Of a stretch of 64,000 nucleotides of DNA, positions 24,501 through 33,446 are shown in pieces (position 1 is the stretch's first letter; every line of letters begins with the position of its first letter). The notes beneath the pieces are model-generated. The model saw nothing but the letters and a program-made list of their open reading frames with translations. It was not told the DNA's origin and did no database searches. A program made the position numbers and the translations under genes. This DNA is from Zoroaster sp. YZ-2022 (lineage: Eukaryota > Echinodermata > Asteroidea > Forcipulatida > Zoroasteridae): positions 39,174,761 to 39,238,760 of the forward strand of contig CM055819.1 in assembly GCA_029582265.1 (NCBI GenBank), given 5' to 3'.

Positions 24501-26423
24501 CCTGCAGGCAAAAAAAAAGATAGCCGCAAAAAAAAGCATGTCACCACACCGATTTTGAAGCCAACCGATGACCAGAAACCCGAGACTTATTTTTTGGTCT
24601 TATCTATGAGTATTACAACACTGCTACAAGATCCATATGTCGCTGTGTAGAGACGCGCTCTGTACAATACCCGGAGAGTAACCGAGATTAATTTTCACAT
24701 ACCACAAGTCACCCATATACCTGACCTCAGGGCTTCAAACTGTTCAGTTATCTGTAAGGCCAATTTCCCTGTTGTCTTGAGTCTAAATAACCATAATTAT
24801 GTTTAAGTAAATCTTAACCCTCCTACTATAGCTGCACTTTAGTTTCAAGTAGCTATAGAGGTCAAAATCAGTCAACTGCCCGTTTTGACTGTTGACCCAA
24901 ATGTGCACACAGGGGCATTTTTGACTGGCTGTTACCGTCATTTTGACCACCCTGAACAACACAAGACAATGCTTTTGCCAGTCAAAAACTGTCATCTCAT
25001 ACCTGTAAATGTACTTGCTACACGTAAGGTTTGACAGTGTTTGACTTTTAAGTGCACTGGATATACCTTGGCAAGTATATCAATATTTTGACCCTTGTAG
25101 TAGTAGGAGGGTTAATAACTAACTAATCTTAAACAGGTTTAATTCCATTTTCTGCAAGTGACCCATATACATTGTAGCTGATATAGCAGATACATGTATC
25201 TGGAAGGCAAATTTTATTCAGCTATTTAATCTGAATGGCTGAATATATTAGTTATTTCAATAAACAATCTAAAATGTAAAGGTAATCTAGGTAACTAACT
25301 GGTATAATCCTGGTTTATTTTCACTTACCACAAGTCACCCCTATACTCAATCCAAGTGCTTCAAACTGTTCAGCTATCTGGAAGGCTAATTCCCTGGTGG
25401 GTGTGAGTATGAGAGCAAATAGTCTCTGGGGTCTGTCCAGTAACGCTTGCAGAATAGGAAGTGCAAACGCTCCAGTTTTACCTGAACCCGTCTCTGCTAA
25501 GCCAATTATATCTCGTCCTGCAAATTGATAATCCAGATTTTAAAAAACAAAAATCATCATCATCATCTACCAATGTTGTAAAATGGAAACGCTATCTAGC
25601 CAGTTCGCGTTGGAAGCCGTGTATACACGCAATTATTTTTTGCACCGTGGATCGGAGAGCGTCTAAACACGCCAAAGGAAACTCCGGAATATTGGTGTGC
25701 ATGCTCGGTTGACGTGTACGGTGACATGCTCGGAAGACGTGGCTACCCGCTATTGCATTATGCCCAGGTTATTTTCAATGAAATTGTTAAGGGAATCTCT
25801 GATAATTGTACATGACAATGCAAAGGACCATATGTGGAAAGACAAATGACAATGGTTCCAATGGAACCGCACCGCTCCAGAGCCGGTCCAAAATACGGCT
25901 CTGCTCGGCTCCAGTAAATCACCTATGACCGTGAAAACGGATGGAACAGTAGGTGTATGACGTGTAATCACATCGTGCGGACAGAATCGAACCACAGAGA
26001 AGATCAAAACAAGGCAAGAATTGGTCAAAAACACAGTGTAAGTTACAATATTTTTTCAAAGGCATACACATAATAGCAATGCAGTATAGATTCATAGTAG
26101 ATTCATAGATTTAAGATTTAAGATTTATTACAATGCAATGTGTTTATTTCTTCGTAAAACATACAATCTACGGTAGTTCTACGTTTTTTTGTACACTCTT
26201 TATCCTAGCGCTTATGTGAAAACATAACGATAGGATCATCCTAGCTATACTGAATGGTGGTGGATTTTGGCGGACTCAGGAAGGTTCTTAGCCAAAATAG
26301 CTCCGGGGGTTAGGGTCAATGAAACAAACCTTGAAAGCTCAGTGGGAGAGCCTCTCGCTGTATCTTCGTCGGAGTCTTCCATTTAAGACGCTCACAAGCT
26401 TCGCATAATACATCCACGACACC
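15456..26423 (-). CDS. DDX47: DDX47/Rrp3-type DEAD-box RNA helicase (11 exons recognised, incomplete)
   Basis: DDX47 (yeast Rrp3) is a nucleolar RNA helicase needed for early pre-rRNA processing in small-subunit assembly. The minus strand carries a colinear exon chain with GT-AG borders and mostly matching phases: 26423-26330, 25517-25329, 23746-23675, 23017-22947, 21844-21728, 21308-21162, 19616-19540, 17561-17501, 17230-17160, 16375-16275, 15572-15456. Visible motifs: Q motif (PTKIQ), Walker [25 protein letters not shown]-type [21 protein letters not shown], and the family C-terminus [10 protein letters not shown]. Missing by eye: the first exon, the exon with DEAD and SAT, and a short segment between the last two exons. 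Exons 23017-22947 and 21844-21728 are both phase 0 at the gap, so the gap is frame-neutral. The locus may be a partial gene, mis-assembled, or a pseudogene. Confidence 0.9.
16275..16375 (-). CDS. DDX47: DDX47 exon: C-terminal helical region
   Basis: 101 nt encoding [20 protein letters not shown] and the following residues to a donor ATG|GTTTGT at 16275/16274. The phase out is 1, which does not match the phase-0 last exon, so a short intervening exon is expected. An 11 nt microexon candidate lies near 15798-15808 (GCTAAAGAG|GTAAAC on the minus strand) but is weak. Confidence 0.88.
17160..17230 (-). CDS. DDX47: DDX47 exon: motif VI
   Basis: 71 nt encoding [19 protein letters not shown] and the start of the next block. 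The donor CA|GTAAGT splits a Gln codon completed by the next exon. [11 protein letters not shown] is the Arg-finger motif VI. Confidence 0.95.
17501..17561 (-). CDS. DDX47: DDX47 exon: motif V end
   Basis: 61 nt encoding [20 protein letters not shown], following acceptor TTTTACAG and before donor AAG|GTTAGT. Confidence 0.94.
17605..17830. mobile_element. GTCTCTGG-family MITE copy in DDX47 intron
   Basis: GCTGGATCGATTGGAATTCT, CTTAGCCACCATACTCTG, GGGAAATTTGGTC and CCAGAAACCGGAGACC occur in the family order (compare 8745-8975, inverted). Confidence 0.6.
18209..19537. repeat. 106 bp satellite array inside a MITE-like element
   Basis: About 11 tandem units of 106 bp (18209-19365), each with CACAGTAGAATGGAAGTGTA, CTTTCTCTCTTAAAGGGACA and CAACAGGGCATGGAATCGAC. 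At 19488-19537 an inverted partial copy of the unit occurs (GATTCTATGCCCTGTTG followed by CCCCTTTAAG). The array therefore looks like a MITE whose left subterminal part has been tandemly amplified while its right end stayed single. It lies in a DDX47 intron. Confidence 0.85.
19540..19616 (-). CDS. DDX47: DDX47 exon: motif V start
   Basis: 77 nt encoding [10 protein letters not shown] through ILIATDVAS, ending AG|GTAAGT so that the motif V Arg is split with the next exon. Confidence 0.95.
19770..20830. repeat. 81 bp satellite array inside an ACAACATTGGTAA MITE
   Basis: About 10 units of 80-81 bp beginning GGAAGGTACAACATTGGTAA and ending near TTGAATCAAGATATACATTG. The opposite terminus, GCCAATGTTGTACCTGCCC, sits once at about 20807-20826 in inverted orientation. 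Multiples of 27 codons keep long spurious frames open on both strands. It shares ends with the MITEs at 9460 and 10826 and lies in the same DDX47 intron region as the 106 bp array. Confidence 0.85.
20838..21161. other. DDX47 intron, partial dispersed repeat
   Basis: A segment near 21055-21135 (TCAGAATGTCTATGTGAAC through ACCAAGGCCAAGAACCAGGG) recurs diverged near 26575-26655, so it is a dispersed repeat fragment. No exon is seen besides the flanking 21162-21308. Confidence 0.5.
21162..21308 (-). CDS. DDX47: DDX47 exon: motif IV region
   Basis: 49 codons from [10 protein letters not shown] through [13 protein letters not shown] to [14 protein letters not shown]. The start is in phase 0 after acceptor TTTCTAG. 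Confidence 0.95.
21728..21844 (-). CDS. DDX47: DDX47 exon: linker after motif III
   Basis: 39 codons, [14 protein letters not shown] to FIPAKYK, with acceptor CCCACAG and donor AAA|GTAAGT. It begins a few residues after where SAT should be. The second RecA-like domain starts here. Confidence 0.93.
22155..22436. mobile_element. TTAA-type MITE (CCCTCCTACTA), copy 1
   Basis: TTAA at 22151-22154 precedes CCCTCCTACTA; the right end TAGTAGGAGGG ends at 22436 and is followed by CTAA. The sequence is homologous to 24818-25111 in the opposite orientation. It sits where the missing DEAD-motif exon of DDX47 would be expected. Confidence 0.85.
22947..23017 (-). CDS. DDX47: DDX47 exon: motif Ib (TPGR)
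   Basis: 71 nt encoding [20 protein letters not shown] and ending KYL|GTGAGT. In the family the next residues are the DEAD motif, but no exon for it was seen before 21844. A copy at 28831-28902 carries a one-base insertion, and a truncated copy is at about 28348-28389. Confidence 0.93.
23290..23540. repeat. Dispersed repeat with GTTCTGAGAAGAACTGGAGG
   Basis: The block GCTCTGCATGGTGGAAG ... TTCTGAGAAGAACTGGAGG ... CTCGATGTTTCGATCAGCAT recurs in the DDX47 duplication (33650-33850). A rearranged form lies at the centre of the 42.4 kb palindrome (42340-42470). There is no coding capacity. Confidence 0.6.
23675..23746 (-). CDS. DDX47: DDX47 exon: GG motif region
   Basis: 72 nt encoding [13 protein letters not shown]...AKKPHVIV, the segment with the conserved GG motif. 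The phase joins both neighbours through split alanine codons. A near-identical exon copy with its splice sites is at 34003-34074 in the segmental duplication. Confidence 0.93.
24160..24600. mobile_element. Second SINE-like element with shared tRNA head
   Basis: The plus-strand segment at about 24395-24455 contains GTTAAGTGTCTTGCTCAAGG and CACGGCCGGGATTCGAAC, the same tRNA-like head as the SINE at 9012. The body 24185-24390 is unrelated to that SINE. It is flanked by GTCTCTGG-family MITE pieces, suggesting nested or chimeric insertions. Confidence 0.5.
24703..24786 (-). pseudogene. Truncated copy of the DDX47 motif Ia exon
   Basis: On the minus strand it matches the 3' half of exon 25517-25329 (residues around [12 protein letters not shown], compare [12 protein letters not shown]) plus the donor region, which here reads GTATGT. 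Homology stops abruptly upstream, so the P-loop part is missing. A fainter remnant may exist at 25149-25215. It is a pseudo-exon within the gene. Confidence 0.75.
24818..25111. mobile_element. TTAA-type MITE (CCCTCCTACTA), copy 2, inverted
   Basis: 294 bp with perfect TTAA duplications (24814-24817 and 25112-25115) and ends CCCTCCTACTA / TAGTAGTAGGAGGG. It is a reverse-complement relative of 22155-22436. The TTAA target and CCC termini indicate piggyBac-type mobilisation. Two inverted copies 2.4 kb apart in one gene could promote inversion. Confidence 0.9.
25329..25517 (-). CDS. DDX47: DDX47 exon: motifs I and Ia
   Basis: 189 nt encoding [18 protein letters not shown] (Walker A) and [19 protein letters not shown] (motif Ia). 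The acceptor is TTTGCAG and the donor is G|GTAAGT. The phases (2 bases in, 1 base out) match the neighbouring exons exactly. A truncated relative of its 3' half lies at 24703-24786. Confidence 0.95.
26330..26423 (-). CDS. DDX47: DDX47 exon: Q motif region
   Basis: 31 codons plus one base between acceptor CACCAG and donor CAAG|GTTTGT. It encodes the segment DVLCEAC through [11 protein letters not shown], the helicase Q motif that recognises adenine. It starts in phase 0, so at least one upstream exon holding the initiator and the acidic N-terminus should exist. None was recognised in 26.4-37 kb. Confidence 0.9.
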
Positions 26424-26694
26424 CTGGTGAGTAACAAGAACAAGGCTGTCAACATGGGACACTACGTGCAATCAGAAAAGTCCTGAACATTTAAATTGTC
26501 AACAACTAATTCCCAGGCCTGGAAGTGCATTCTGGTAGGGGTAAGACACTCCAAGTAAAGGGCACTTCCATTAGAAAATTAGAATGTCTATGTCTAAAAC
26601 AGTTTTAAGGGCTACCAAGGCCAAGACCAGGGCAACGGAGGCAGTGTCCTCTGTGTAATTGCAGGCCTGAATTACTGGAATAGGTTTAAAATGG

Positions 26695-26934
26695 GAAAGA
26701 ATGTAGAATACAACCGCCACTTTTCTATCCAAATATGACCAATTTAACAGATTTGCCTTTAAAGGATGATAGAGGACGCAGGACAGGAAAGTGTACTAAA
26801 GTGAGGATTAGAAATGATATTTTGTAAGATTTTGAGCAATGAATGTATGCACATCCAGTGAGATGTTGTTATCTGCAAAAAAAAACATGCTTAGACATTG
26901 TGCATAAGTGGCGGTTGGGTTTGACATTCTTTCC
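26695..26934. mobile_element. 240 bp MITE with ~30 bp inverted ends
   Basis: GAAAGAATGTAGAATACAAC plus CGCCACTTTT at 26695 pairs with AGTGGCGGTTGGGTTTGACA plus TTCTTTCC ending at 26934. The same termini (CCGACCGCCACTTTTT) bound another element at 35043-35503. Confidence 0.75.
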
Positions 26935-27060
26935 TTAAAATGAGGTTTTAACTGAAAAGATGGAGTTGGGGATCAATGTTCTTTGCAAATTCATTGCTAG
27001 GTTCAAAAGACTGGTGACCAAGAAAGTTGTGATAATCAAAGGTATGGTACATTCAACCAT

Positions 27061-27319
27061 AAGGTTTATCACAAATAGCAGCTGCAAGGAATCTTGGTGG
27101 TGGTGGTGGTGGTGGTGGTTGTTGTTGTTGTTGTTGTGTGACCCTGTTGCATGGTCTCATAGAATCGTGGGATATCTGTGGGTCACAACAGTGCCACCGC
27201 GTGCCCCGCAAACGAACTTAATATTATTGACTTCACACAAGCCGTGCCAAACAGATGCCCCAAATTGTATCCCAGTATGCTTTGCGGTAGTTGCTTCAGC
27301 ACTATTTACGATAAACCTT
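27061..27319. mobile_element. AAGGTTTAT MITE, copy 1
   Basis: It begins AAGGTTTATCACAAATAGCA and ends GCACTATTTACGATAAACCT, giving inverted ends of about 18 bp. It contains a GGT/TTG microsatellite near 27098-27136. Nearly identical to 28470-28719; a third copy is at 34672-35042. The adjacent segment 26985-27060 is also shared with 28390-28469, so copies 1 and 2 belong to a larger duplication. Confidence 0.8.
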
Positions 27320-27395
27320 ATTCCAGGCAACCTGTCAATAATAAATATCAAAACTTGCCACAAAAAAAACATGTGTTATAACTGCCACACCAAGT

Positions 27396-28232
27396 GACAT
27401 ACATAACGCTCACATCTATACACCAAACCAAAGTAACCACGACAAGCGAGATACATAACGCTCACATCTATACACCAAACCAAAGTAACCACGACAAGCG
27501 ACATACATAACGCTCACATCTATACACCAAACCAAAGTAACCACAACAAGCAACATACATAACGCTCACATCTATACACCAAACCAAAGTAACCATGACA
27601 AGCGACATACATAACGCTCACATCTATACACCAAACCAAAGTAACCACGACAAGCGACATACATAACGCTCACATCTATACACCAAACCAAAGTAACCAT
27701 GACAAGCAACATACATAACGCTCACATCTATACACCAAACCAAAGTAACCACAACAAGCGACATACATTAACGCTCACATCTATACACTAAACCAAAGTA
27801 ACCATGACAAGCAACATACATAACGCTCACATCTACATGTATACACCAAACCAAAGTAACCATGACAAGCAACATACATAACGCTCACATCTATACACCA
27901 AACCAAAGTAACCACGACAAGCGACATACATTAACGCTCACATCTATCGATACAACAAGCGACATACATAACGCTCACGTCTATACACCAAACCAAAGTA
28001 ACCACAACAAGCAACATACATAACGCTCACATCTATACACCAAACCAAAGTAACCATGACAAGCGACATACATAACGCTCACGTCTATACACCAAACCAA
28101 AGTAACCATGACAAGCGACATACATTAACGCTCACATCTATAGATACAACAAGCGACATACATAACGCTCACGTCTATACACCAAACCAAAGTAACCATG
28201 ACAAGCAACATACATAACGCTCACATCTATAC
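27396..28232. repeat. 52 bp satellite array, about 15-16 units
   Basis: Units of 52 bp read GACATACATAACGCTCACAT then CTATACACCAAACCAAAGTA then ACCACGACAAGC, with small variants and two places where part of a unit is deleted (near 27945 and 28140). Flanked by the two AAGGTTTAT MITE copies. Confidence 0.93.
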
Positions 28233-28469
28233 ACATGTCATGTTTACATACGTTTCTCATGCTCATTACTTCTGATGTACGGAAGCTATGTTACATGTGA
28301 TTGTGTCTGTCCATTGATGAAATATAAGATACTATTATTTAAAACCAACTCACCAGATTATTTCAAAGCTCTGAGACTAAAACCTTTTGCAAATTCATTG
28401 CCATGCTAGGTTCAAAAGACTGGTGACCAAGAAAGTTGTGATAATCAAAGGTATGGTACATTCAACCAT

Positions 28470-28719
28470 AAGGTTTATCACAAATAGCAGCTGCAAGGAA
28501 TCTTGGTGGTGGTGGTGGTTGTTGTTGTTGTTGTTGTTGTGTGACCCCGTTGCATGGTCTCATAGAATCGTGGGATATCTGTGGGTCACAACAGTGCCAC
28601 CGCGTGCCCCGCAAACGAACTTAATATTATTGACTTCACACAAGCCGTGCCAAACAGATGCCCCAAATTGTATCCCAGTGTGCTTTGCGGTAGTTGCTTC
28701 AGCACTTACGATAAACCTT
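28470..28719. mobile_element. AAGGTTTAT MITE, copy 2
   Basis: Inverted ends as in copy 1, with a shorter GGT tract and longer TTG tract (28504-28542). It lies inside the segmental duplication. Confidence 0.8.
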
Positions 28720-28830
28720 ATTCCAGGCAACCTGTCAATAATAGGTTTACTTCTGATGTACGGAAGCTACGTTACATGTGATTGTGTCTGTCCATTGATG
28801 AAATATAAGATACTATTATTTAAAACTCAC

Positions 28831-28902
28831 CAGATTATTTCAAAGCTCTGAGACTAAAACCTTTTGTGTTTTCCAAGTGATCCACCAGACGTCCTGGGGT
28901 AG
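28831..28902 (-). pseudogene. Duplicated DDX47 TPGR exon with frameshift
   Basis: A copy of exon 22947-23017 including splice sites. One extra T near 28836 shifts the frame just before the donor. It lies 5' of the recognisable gene, so it is outside the coding chain. Confidence 0.8.
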
Positions 28903-28969
28903 CTGTGATATAAATCATATTCAACAAGTAAATTAAACTCATTAATTAGACATGAATGTTCAATCAGAC

Positions 28970-29173
<204 letters not shown>

Positions 29174-29529
29174 TGGCGTCGAGACAAGAAACACTGCGAC
29201 AGATCGGCTCTCGATTCAAGCGAAAATATTTGTTGTTTCCCGTCGTATAATCATCACCAAAAGTGTACTCCTTGTAGGTGCTACCGAGTAGACTCTACAG
29301 GGTAAGTTTCAACATCGGCCATTAAAGATCTTGGATTTCTCCGATTTCGGAAGACTCTTTACAACGTACGTTACTCAGTGTATATAGTTAGCAGTGAGAC
29401 GCGCGTTCCATTTGCGTCCTTTAGAACATCTTGATAGCAACTAACGCTGAGTGAACTACTGCAGGGTGAAATACACATCGCATTTGCATGTAATTTCCCC
29501 TGAAACAATACAACTTTTCTCACAATTTT

Positions 29530-32253
29530 GTGATGATAATGAATGCTATGCAGCATCAACTCAACGGTGAATCAGCGACGAACTCTCAAAGAGGAAGTCC
29601 ATCGCCCGTTCTGGTCGGTATGCTTGAGCAGGTACCGCCAGATCGTATACACACTGCTCAGAACAATAACAGAATTCGTGCTGTAAACAGGAGAAAGTGG
29701 AGTAAGGACGATAACAGAATTGCAATGGAATGTTTTATAAGGAGCAAGCCAGAGAACAGAGGGTACAGAAGGAGAATGATTAGCATATGGCAGGATAAAG
29801 GCATGTTTGAAATAAGCGAACAGCGGCTTGCCGACCAGGTAAAACAAATCAAACATAATCAGTGGCTAACGAAAGTTGAGGTGGAAGAGATGAGGAGAAT
29901 AATATCACGGACAGAGGCTAGGGATGATGCTGACGAAGTGCAGGAGGAGGAACTGGACAACGTGGTCGCTGGTGAGCTGGCAAGTTCCCAGAGTGCGGAT
30001 GAGGTCAGTGGAGGAGTAGAAGAGGGAACAGAAGACTTGACGATAGAAGAGCTAGAGATTAGGAAGAGGATTGAAGAGGTAATGGTATCGGTAAAAGGGA
30101 CAGGTAAGTGGAGTATTCCTGCATTGCGCCAGGTCCCAAGGAAAAAGCTGACAAATGTGTCAGCTATGGTAAGTAGAATCCTTGGGACGGTAAGTACTAC
30201 TAATCTTTCTGAAATTAACGATCTTGTCTTTGCAGGTGCAGTTGTAGTAGCGGAGAGATCAGGGGTAAAATCTTCACATTCACAATCACGACATAAAGAT
30301 AATAAACCTTGGTGGAAACGCAGACTTGAGGGCCAAATTAACGATTTACGCAAAGATCTCAGTAGAATAGAGCAAATGGATAGAGGTGCAATGAAAGATT
30401 CAGATATGAGGAACAGATTAATGAAGAAGTATCAAGTAAAAGGAAAGGGGATGAGTGTAGTTAAGGAGGAAATAAAGCAAAGGGTTAAGGCGAAGGCTGC
30501 GAAAGTAAAGAGGTACGATGACAGAGTCAAGCAGTTTCATCAAAATCGCCTATTCAATACAAATCAACGTCAATTATTCAAAGAAATGGACGGGAAATGT
30601 GACAACTCACAAGTGGGCCCAGAGCCAGCAGAGGCAAGGAATTTTTGGGGTGGCCTTTGGGATCAGCCTGGTGATCATAACAGACAAGCAGAATGGTTAG
30701 CCGACGTGAAAGACGAGTTAAAGAATGTACAACAACAAGAGGGATTTCAGATTGATGTGAGCAAGGTGAAGAAACAGTTGAGGAAAGTGCCGAATTGGAA
30801 AGCCCCGGGACCAGACCAAGTGCACGGATACTGGCTAAAGAACTTCAGTAGTCTTCACGAAAGAATAGCCCAGCAGCTGCAACAATGCTTAGTGCGTGGC
30901 AACGTTCCGACGTGGATGACTGAAGCAAGAACGGTTCTCATCATGAAGGACATTAAGAAGGGTAACGTTGCAAGTAACTATCGACCTATTACATGTCTAC
31001 CCATGATGTATAAACTTCTGACCGGTATCATTGCAGAAGATCTGTATAGCCACATAGAAGATCAGCAGTTATTTCCAGATGAGCAGAAAGGTTGCAAGAA
31101 GCGGTCAAGAGGAACGAAAGACCAACTCATCATTGATAAGACGGTGCTAAAGGACTGTAGGAACAGGAAAACTAATCTGGCCATGGCATGGATAGATTAC
31201 AAGAAGGCATACGACATGGTATCACACTCGTGGATTATGGAATGTTTGGATATAATAGGGGCAGCTGATGCGGTGAAATGTCTTCTAGGTGAGAGCATGA
31301 AGACATGGAGAACAAATCTGACGGCTAATGATGAATGTCTTGGTAAGGTAAACATCAGACGAGGTATTTTCCAGGGTGATTCTCTGTCTCCACTGTTGTT
31401 TGTTTTGGCGCTGTTCCCTTTGACGATGATTTTGCGGAAGGTTAATGCAGGATACGAGATGATGAAGGATGGATGCAAGATTAATCATCTTCTCTTCATG
31501 GACGACCTGAAGTTGTTTGCGAAGAACGAGAAAGAGATTGATTCCTTGGTGCAGACTGTACGGATCTTCAGCGATGACATCGGCATGAAGTTTGGTCTGG
31601 AGAAATGTGCTGCGATGACCATGAAGAGGGGTAAAAGGGTACATTCGGATGGAATTGCTTTACCAGATGGCACACAATTGAGGGCGTTGGGTGAAGAAGA
31701 AAGTTATAAGTATCTTGGAGTGCTTGAAGCAGATCATGTACTGCACGAGGAATCGAAAGAGAGACTTAAGAAAGAGTATATAAGACGAGTGAAGAAGTGT
31801 TTGAAGTCCAAGCTGAATGGAGGGAATATGATAAAGGCGATCAACACTTGGGCTGTGTCACTAATGAGATACAGTGCGGGAATTGTCGAGTGGACTAAGG
31901 CAGATCTAGATGTTGCTGACAGGAAAACGAGGAAAGTGATGACGATATACGGTATGTTACATCCACGGTCGAATGTCAGCAGACTCTATCTACCGAGGTC
32001 AGAGGGCGGAAGAGGGTTACTTAGTGTATCAGACAGTGTTAACATCGAGAGAAGGAGCTTGCAGTGTCATGTAAGAAGCACTCGGGAAAAGTTGTTGAAG
32101 GTTGCGCAGAAATACATGAAGGCAGACGAATTAGGTCCAAAGGAGTATAAGAATCAAAGAAGAGAAGAAAGAACACGAGATTGGCAGGAAAAACCACTTC
32201 ACGGCCGATTCCTGAGATGTACTGAAGAAGCGGCAAGTAGCAAGACTGGTTGA
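29530..32253 (+). CDS. R4/Dong-like ORF, part 1: Myb-like and reverse transcriptase
   Basis: 907 codons. N-terminal residues about 52-120 (RRKWSKDDNRIAMECFIRSK...) resemble a Myb-like DNA-binding domain, and an acidic linker follows. RT motifs: NWKAPGPDQVHGYWLKNF near residue 422, NYRPITCLPMMYKLL, AWIDYKKAYDMV, FQGDSLSPLLF, and the catalytic FMDDLKLF with Asp at 658-659 (nt 31495-31518). Thumb and linker sequence follow (YKYLGVLE, YGMLHPRSNVSRLYLPR). The frame ends at a TGA at 32251 where relatives continue into the CCHC/endonuclease region, so a single-base frameshift occurred just upstream (about 32235-32248). In the family this protein reverse-transcribes its RNA at the nicked target. Confidence 0.9.
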   Translation: MMIMNAMQHQLNGESATNSQRGSPSPVLVGMLEQVPPDRIHTAQNNNRIRAVNRRKWSKDDNRIAMECFIRSKPENRGYRRRMISIWQDKGMFEISEQRLADQVKQIKHNQWLTKVEVEEMRRIISRTEARDDADEVQEEELDNVVAGELASSQSADEVSGGVEEGTEDLTIEELEIRKRIEEVMVSVKGTGKWSIPALRQVPRKKLTNVSAMVSRILGTVSTTNLSEINDLVFAGAVVVAERSGVKSSHSQSRHKDNKPWWKRRLEGQINDLRKDLSRIEQMDRGAMKDSDMRNRLMKKYQVKGKGMSVVKEEIKQRVKAKAAKVKRYDDRVKQFHQNRLFNTNQRQLFKEMDGKCDNSQVGPEPAEARNFWGGLWDQPGDHNRQAEWLADVKDELKNVQQQEGFQIDVSKVKKQLRKVPNWKAPGPDQVHGYWLKNFSSLHERIAQQLQQCLVRGNVPTWMTEARTVLIMKDIKKGNVASNYRPITCLPMMYKLLTGIIAEDLYSHIEDQQLFPDEQKGCKKRSRGTKDQLIIDKTVLKDCRNRKTNLAMAWIDYKKAYDMVSHSWIMECLDIIGAADAVKCLLGESMKTWRTNLTANDECLGKVNIRRGIFQGDSLSPLLFVLALFPLTMILRKVNAGYEMMKDGCKINHLLFMDDLKLFAKNEKEIDSLVQTVRIFSDDIGMKFGLEKCAAMTMKRGKRVHSDGIALPDGTQLRALGEEESYKYLGVLEADHVLHEESKERLKKEYIRRVKKCLKSKLNGGNMIKAINTWAVSLMRYSAGIVEWTKADLDVADRKTRKVMTIYGMLHPRSNVSRLYLPRSEGGRGLLSVSDSVNIERRSLQCHVRSTREKLLKVAQKYMKADELGPKEYKNQRREERTRDWQEKPLHGRFLRCTEEAASSKTG

Positions 32254-32933
32254 AGAGAGGAGAACTAAAGAAAGAAACTGAGGGTCTGATCACTGCAGCG
32301 CAAGACCAGTCTCTGCCGACGAACGTGATGAAGGCAAGGATCGAGAAGTCAGATGTCTCTTCTATGTGCAGAATGTGCAATGCGGCGGAGGAGACTGTAT
32401 TTCACATTGTCAGCGAATGCAGAGTGCATGCTCAGACAGAGTACAAAGGCAGACACGACAAGTTGGCCAAGGTGATCCATTGGGATCTGTGTAAGAAGTA
32501 CGGAGTCAAGGTGCAATCGAAGTGGTACGACCATGTGCCGGAAAAGGTTGAAGAAACGGATCATGTCAAGATTCTCTGGGACTTCAACATCCAGACAGAT
32601 CATGTTATACAACATAGACGGCCGGATGTTGTTGTCTTGGATAAGCATGCAAAGATGTGTCATCTTATTGATATAGCTGTGCCGGGTGATAGTAGAGTAG
32701 CTTCGAAGGAGAAGGAGAAGGTACAGAAATACCAGGACTTAGCGAGAGAACTCCGCAAGCTGTGGCAAGTCAAGGTCAAGGTTATTCCTGTGGTAGTGGG
32801 AGCACTGGGTACAATCCCGAAGGCGTTGGAGAAACATCTCAAGGAGATAGGAACATCTGTTAGAGTAGAATTACTACAGAAGGCGGCACTCTTAGGGACA
32901 GCAAGGATTCTGCGAAAGACACTCGAGATCTAA
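32250..32933 (+). pseudogene. R4/Dong-like ORF, part 2: CCHC finger and RLE endonuclease
   Basis: The continuation of the element protein in another frame, with no ATG at its beginning. It shows CRMCNAAEETVFHIVSEC-H (zinc finger, nt about 32366-32430) and then the restriction-like endonuclease core RRPDVVVLD ... HLIDIAVPGD (nt about 32618-32690) with a downstream KYQDL. PD and D/K residues are characteristic of the catalytic site. Because the start is a frameshift from part 1, the element probably cannot make a full-length protein unless a programmed shift exists. Confidence 0.85.
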
Positions 32934-33014
32934 GGCTTCGGGACGTAGCTTGACTCGAGGTGTAACCGGCAGAAAGGAAAACAAGATCTTTCTTTTCATG
33001 CTGTGCTAACGCGA

Positions 33015-33104
<90 letters not shown>
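33015..33104. repeat. (AAT)n microsatellite, 3' flank of the retrotransposon
   Basis: About 30 AAT units between the retrotransposon 3' end and the SINE 3' end; the proximal half of the SINE tail. Confidence 0.92.
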
Positions 33105-33105
<1 letters not shown>

Positions 33106-33446
33106 TGTGGACTTATATAGCGCACGTATCCACCAGCTGAGTGGTGCTCAAAGCGCATATTATTACCCCTGCTCATAAGGCTCATAAGGCACATAAATCA
33201 TTCCTGAAACCATCTCAGCTCCCTGGGGAGTATACAGCTCAATTGCTGCCATTACAGCGCATATAGGGCTAATCAACCAACTCTGCCCTCACAGGTACCC
33301 ATTTAACCCCTGGGTGGAGAGAAGCAATTATGGTTAAGTGTCTTGCTCAAGGACACAAGTGTCACGGCCGGGATTCGAACCCACATTCTGCTGCTAACAT
33401 CAGAACTTGAGTCCGGTAAGCTAGACCGCTCGGCCACGACACTCCA
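33105..33446 (-). mobile_element. tRNA-derived SINE, copy 2, host of the R4/Dong insertion
   Basis: Same family as 9012-9355: minus-strand head GTGTCGTGGCCGAGCGG at about 33442, B box in GGGTTCGAATCCCGGC, then body and (ATT)n tail. The composite (SINE, tail, retrotransposon) interrupts the DDX47 segmental copy. GACA at 28967-28970 and at 33448-33451 is a plausible short target-site duplication. Confidence 0.87.

Larger units (their letters stand above)
28236..28969. repeat. Segmental duplication of the DDX47 intron/exon block, left part
   Basis: 28236-28389 and 28748-28969 both match the region 22846-23090 of the DDX47 gene. Between them sits AAGGTTTAT MITE copy 2 (28470-28719) with its flank. 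The second stretch includes a full copy of exon 23017-22947 at 28831-28902 with a one-base T insertion; the first has only its 3' part. The duplicated block resumes at 33447. Confidence 0.85.

Noticed and set aside
32039..32380. Minus-strand frames opposite the retrotransposon
   Set aside because: Shadows of the RT and endonuclease coding strand.
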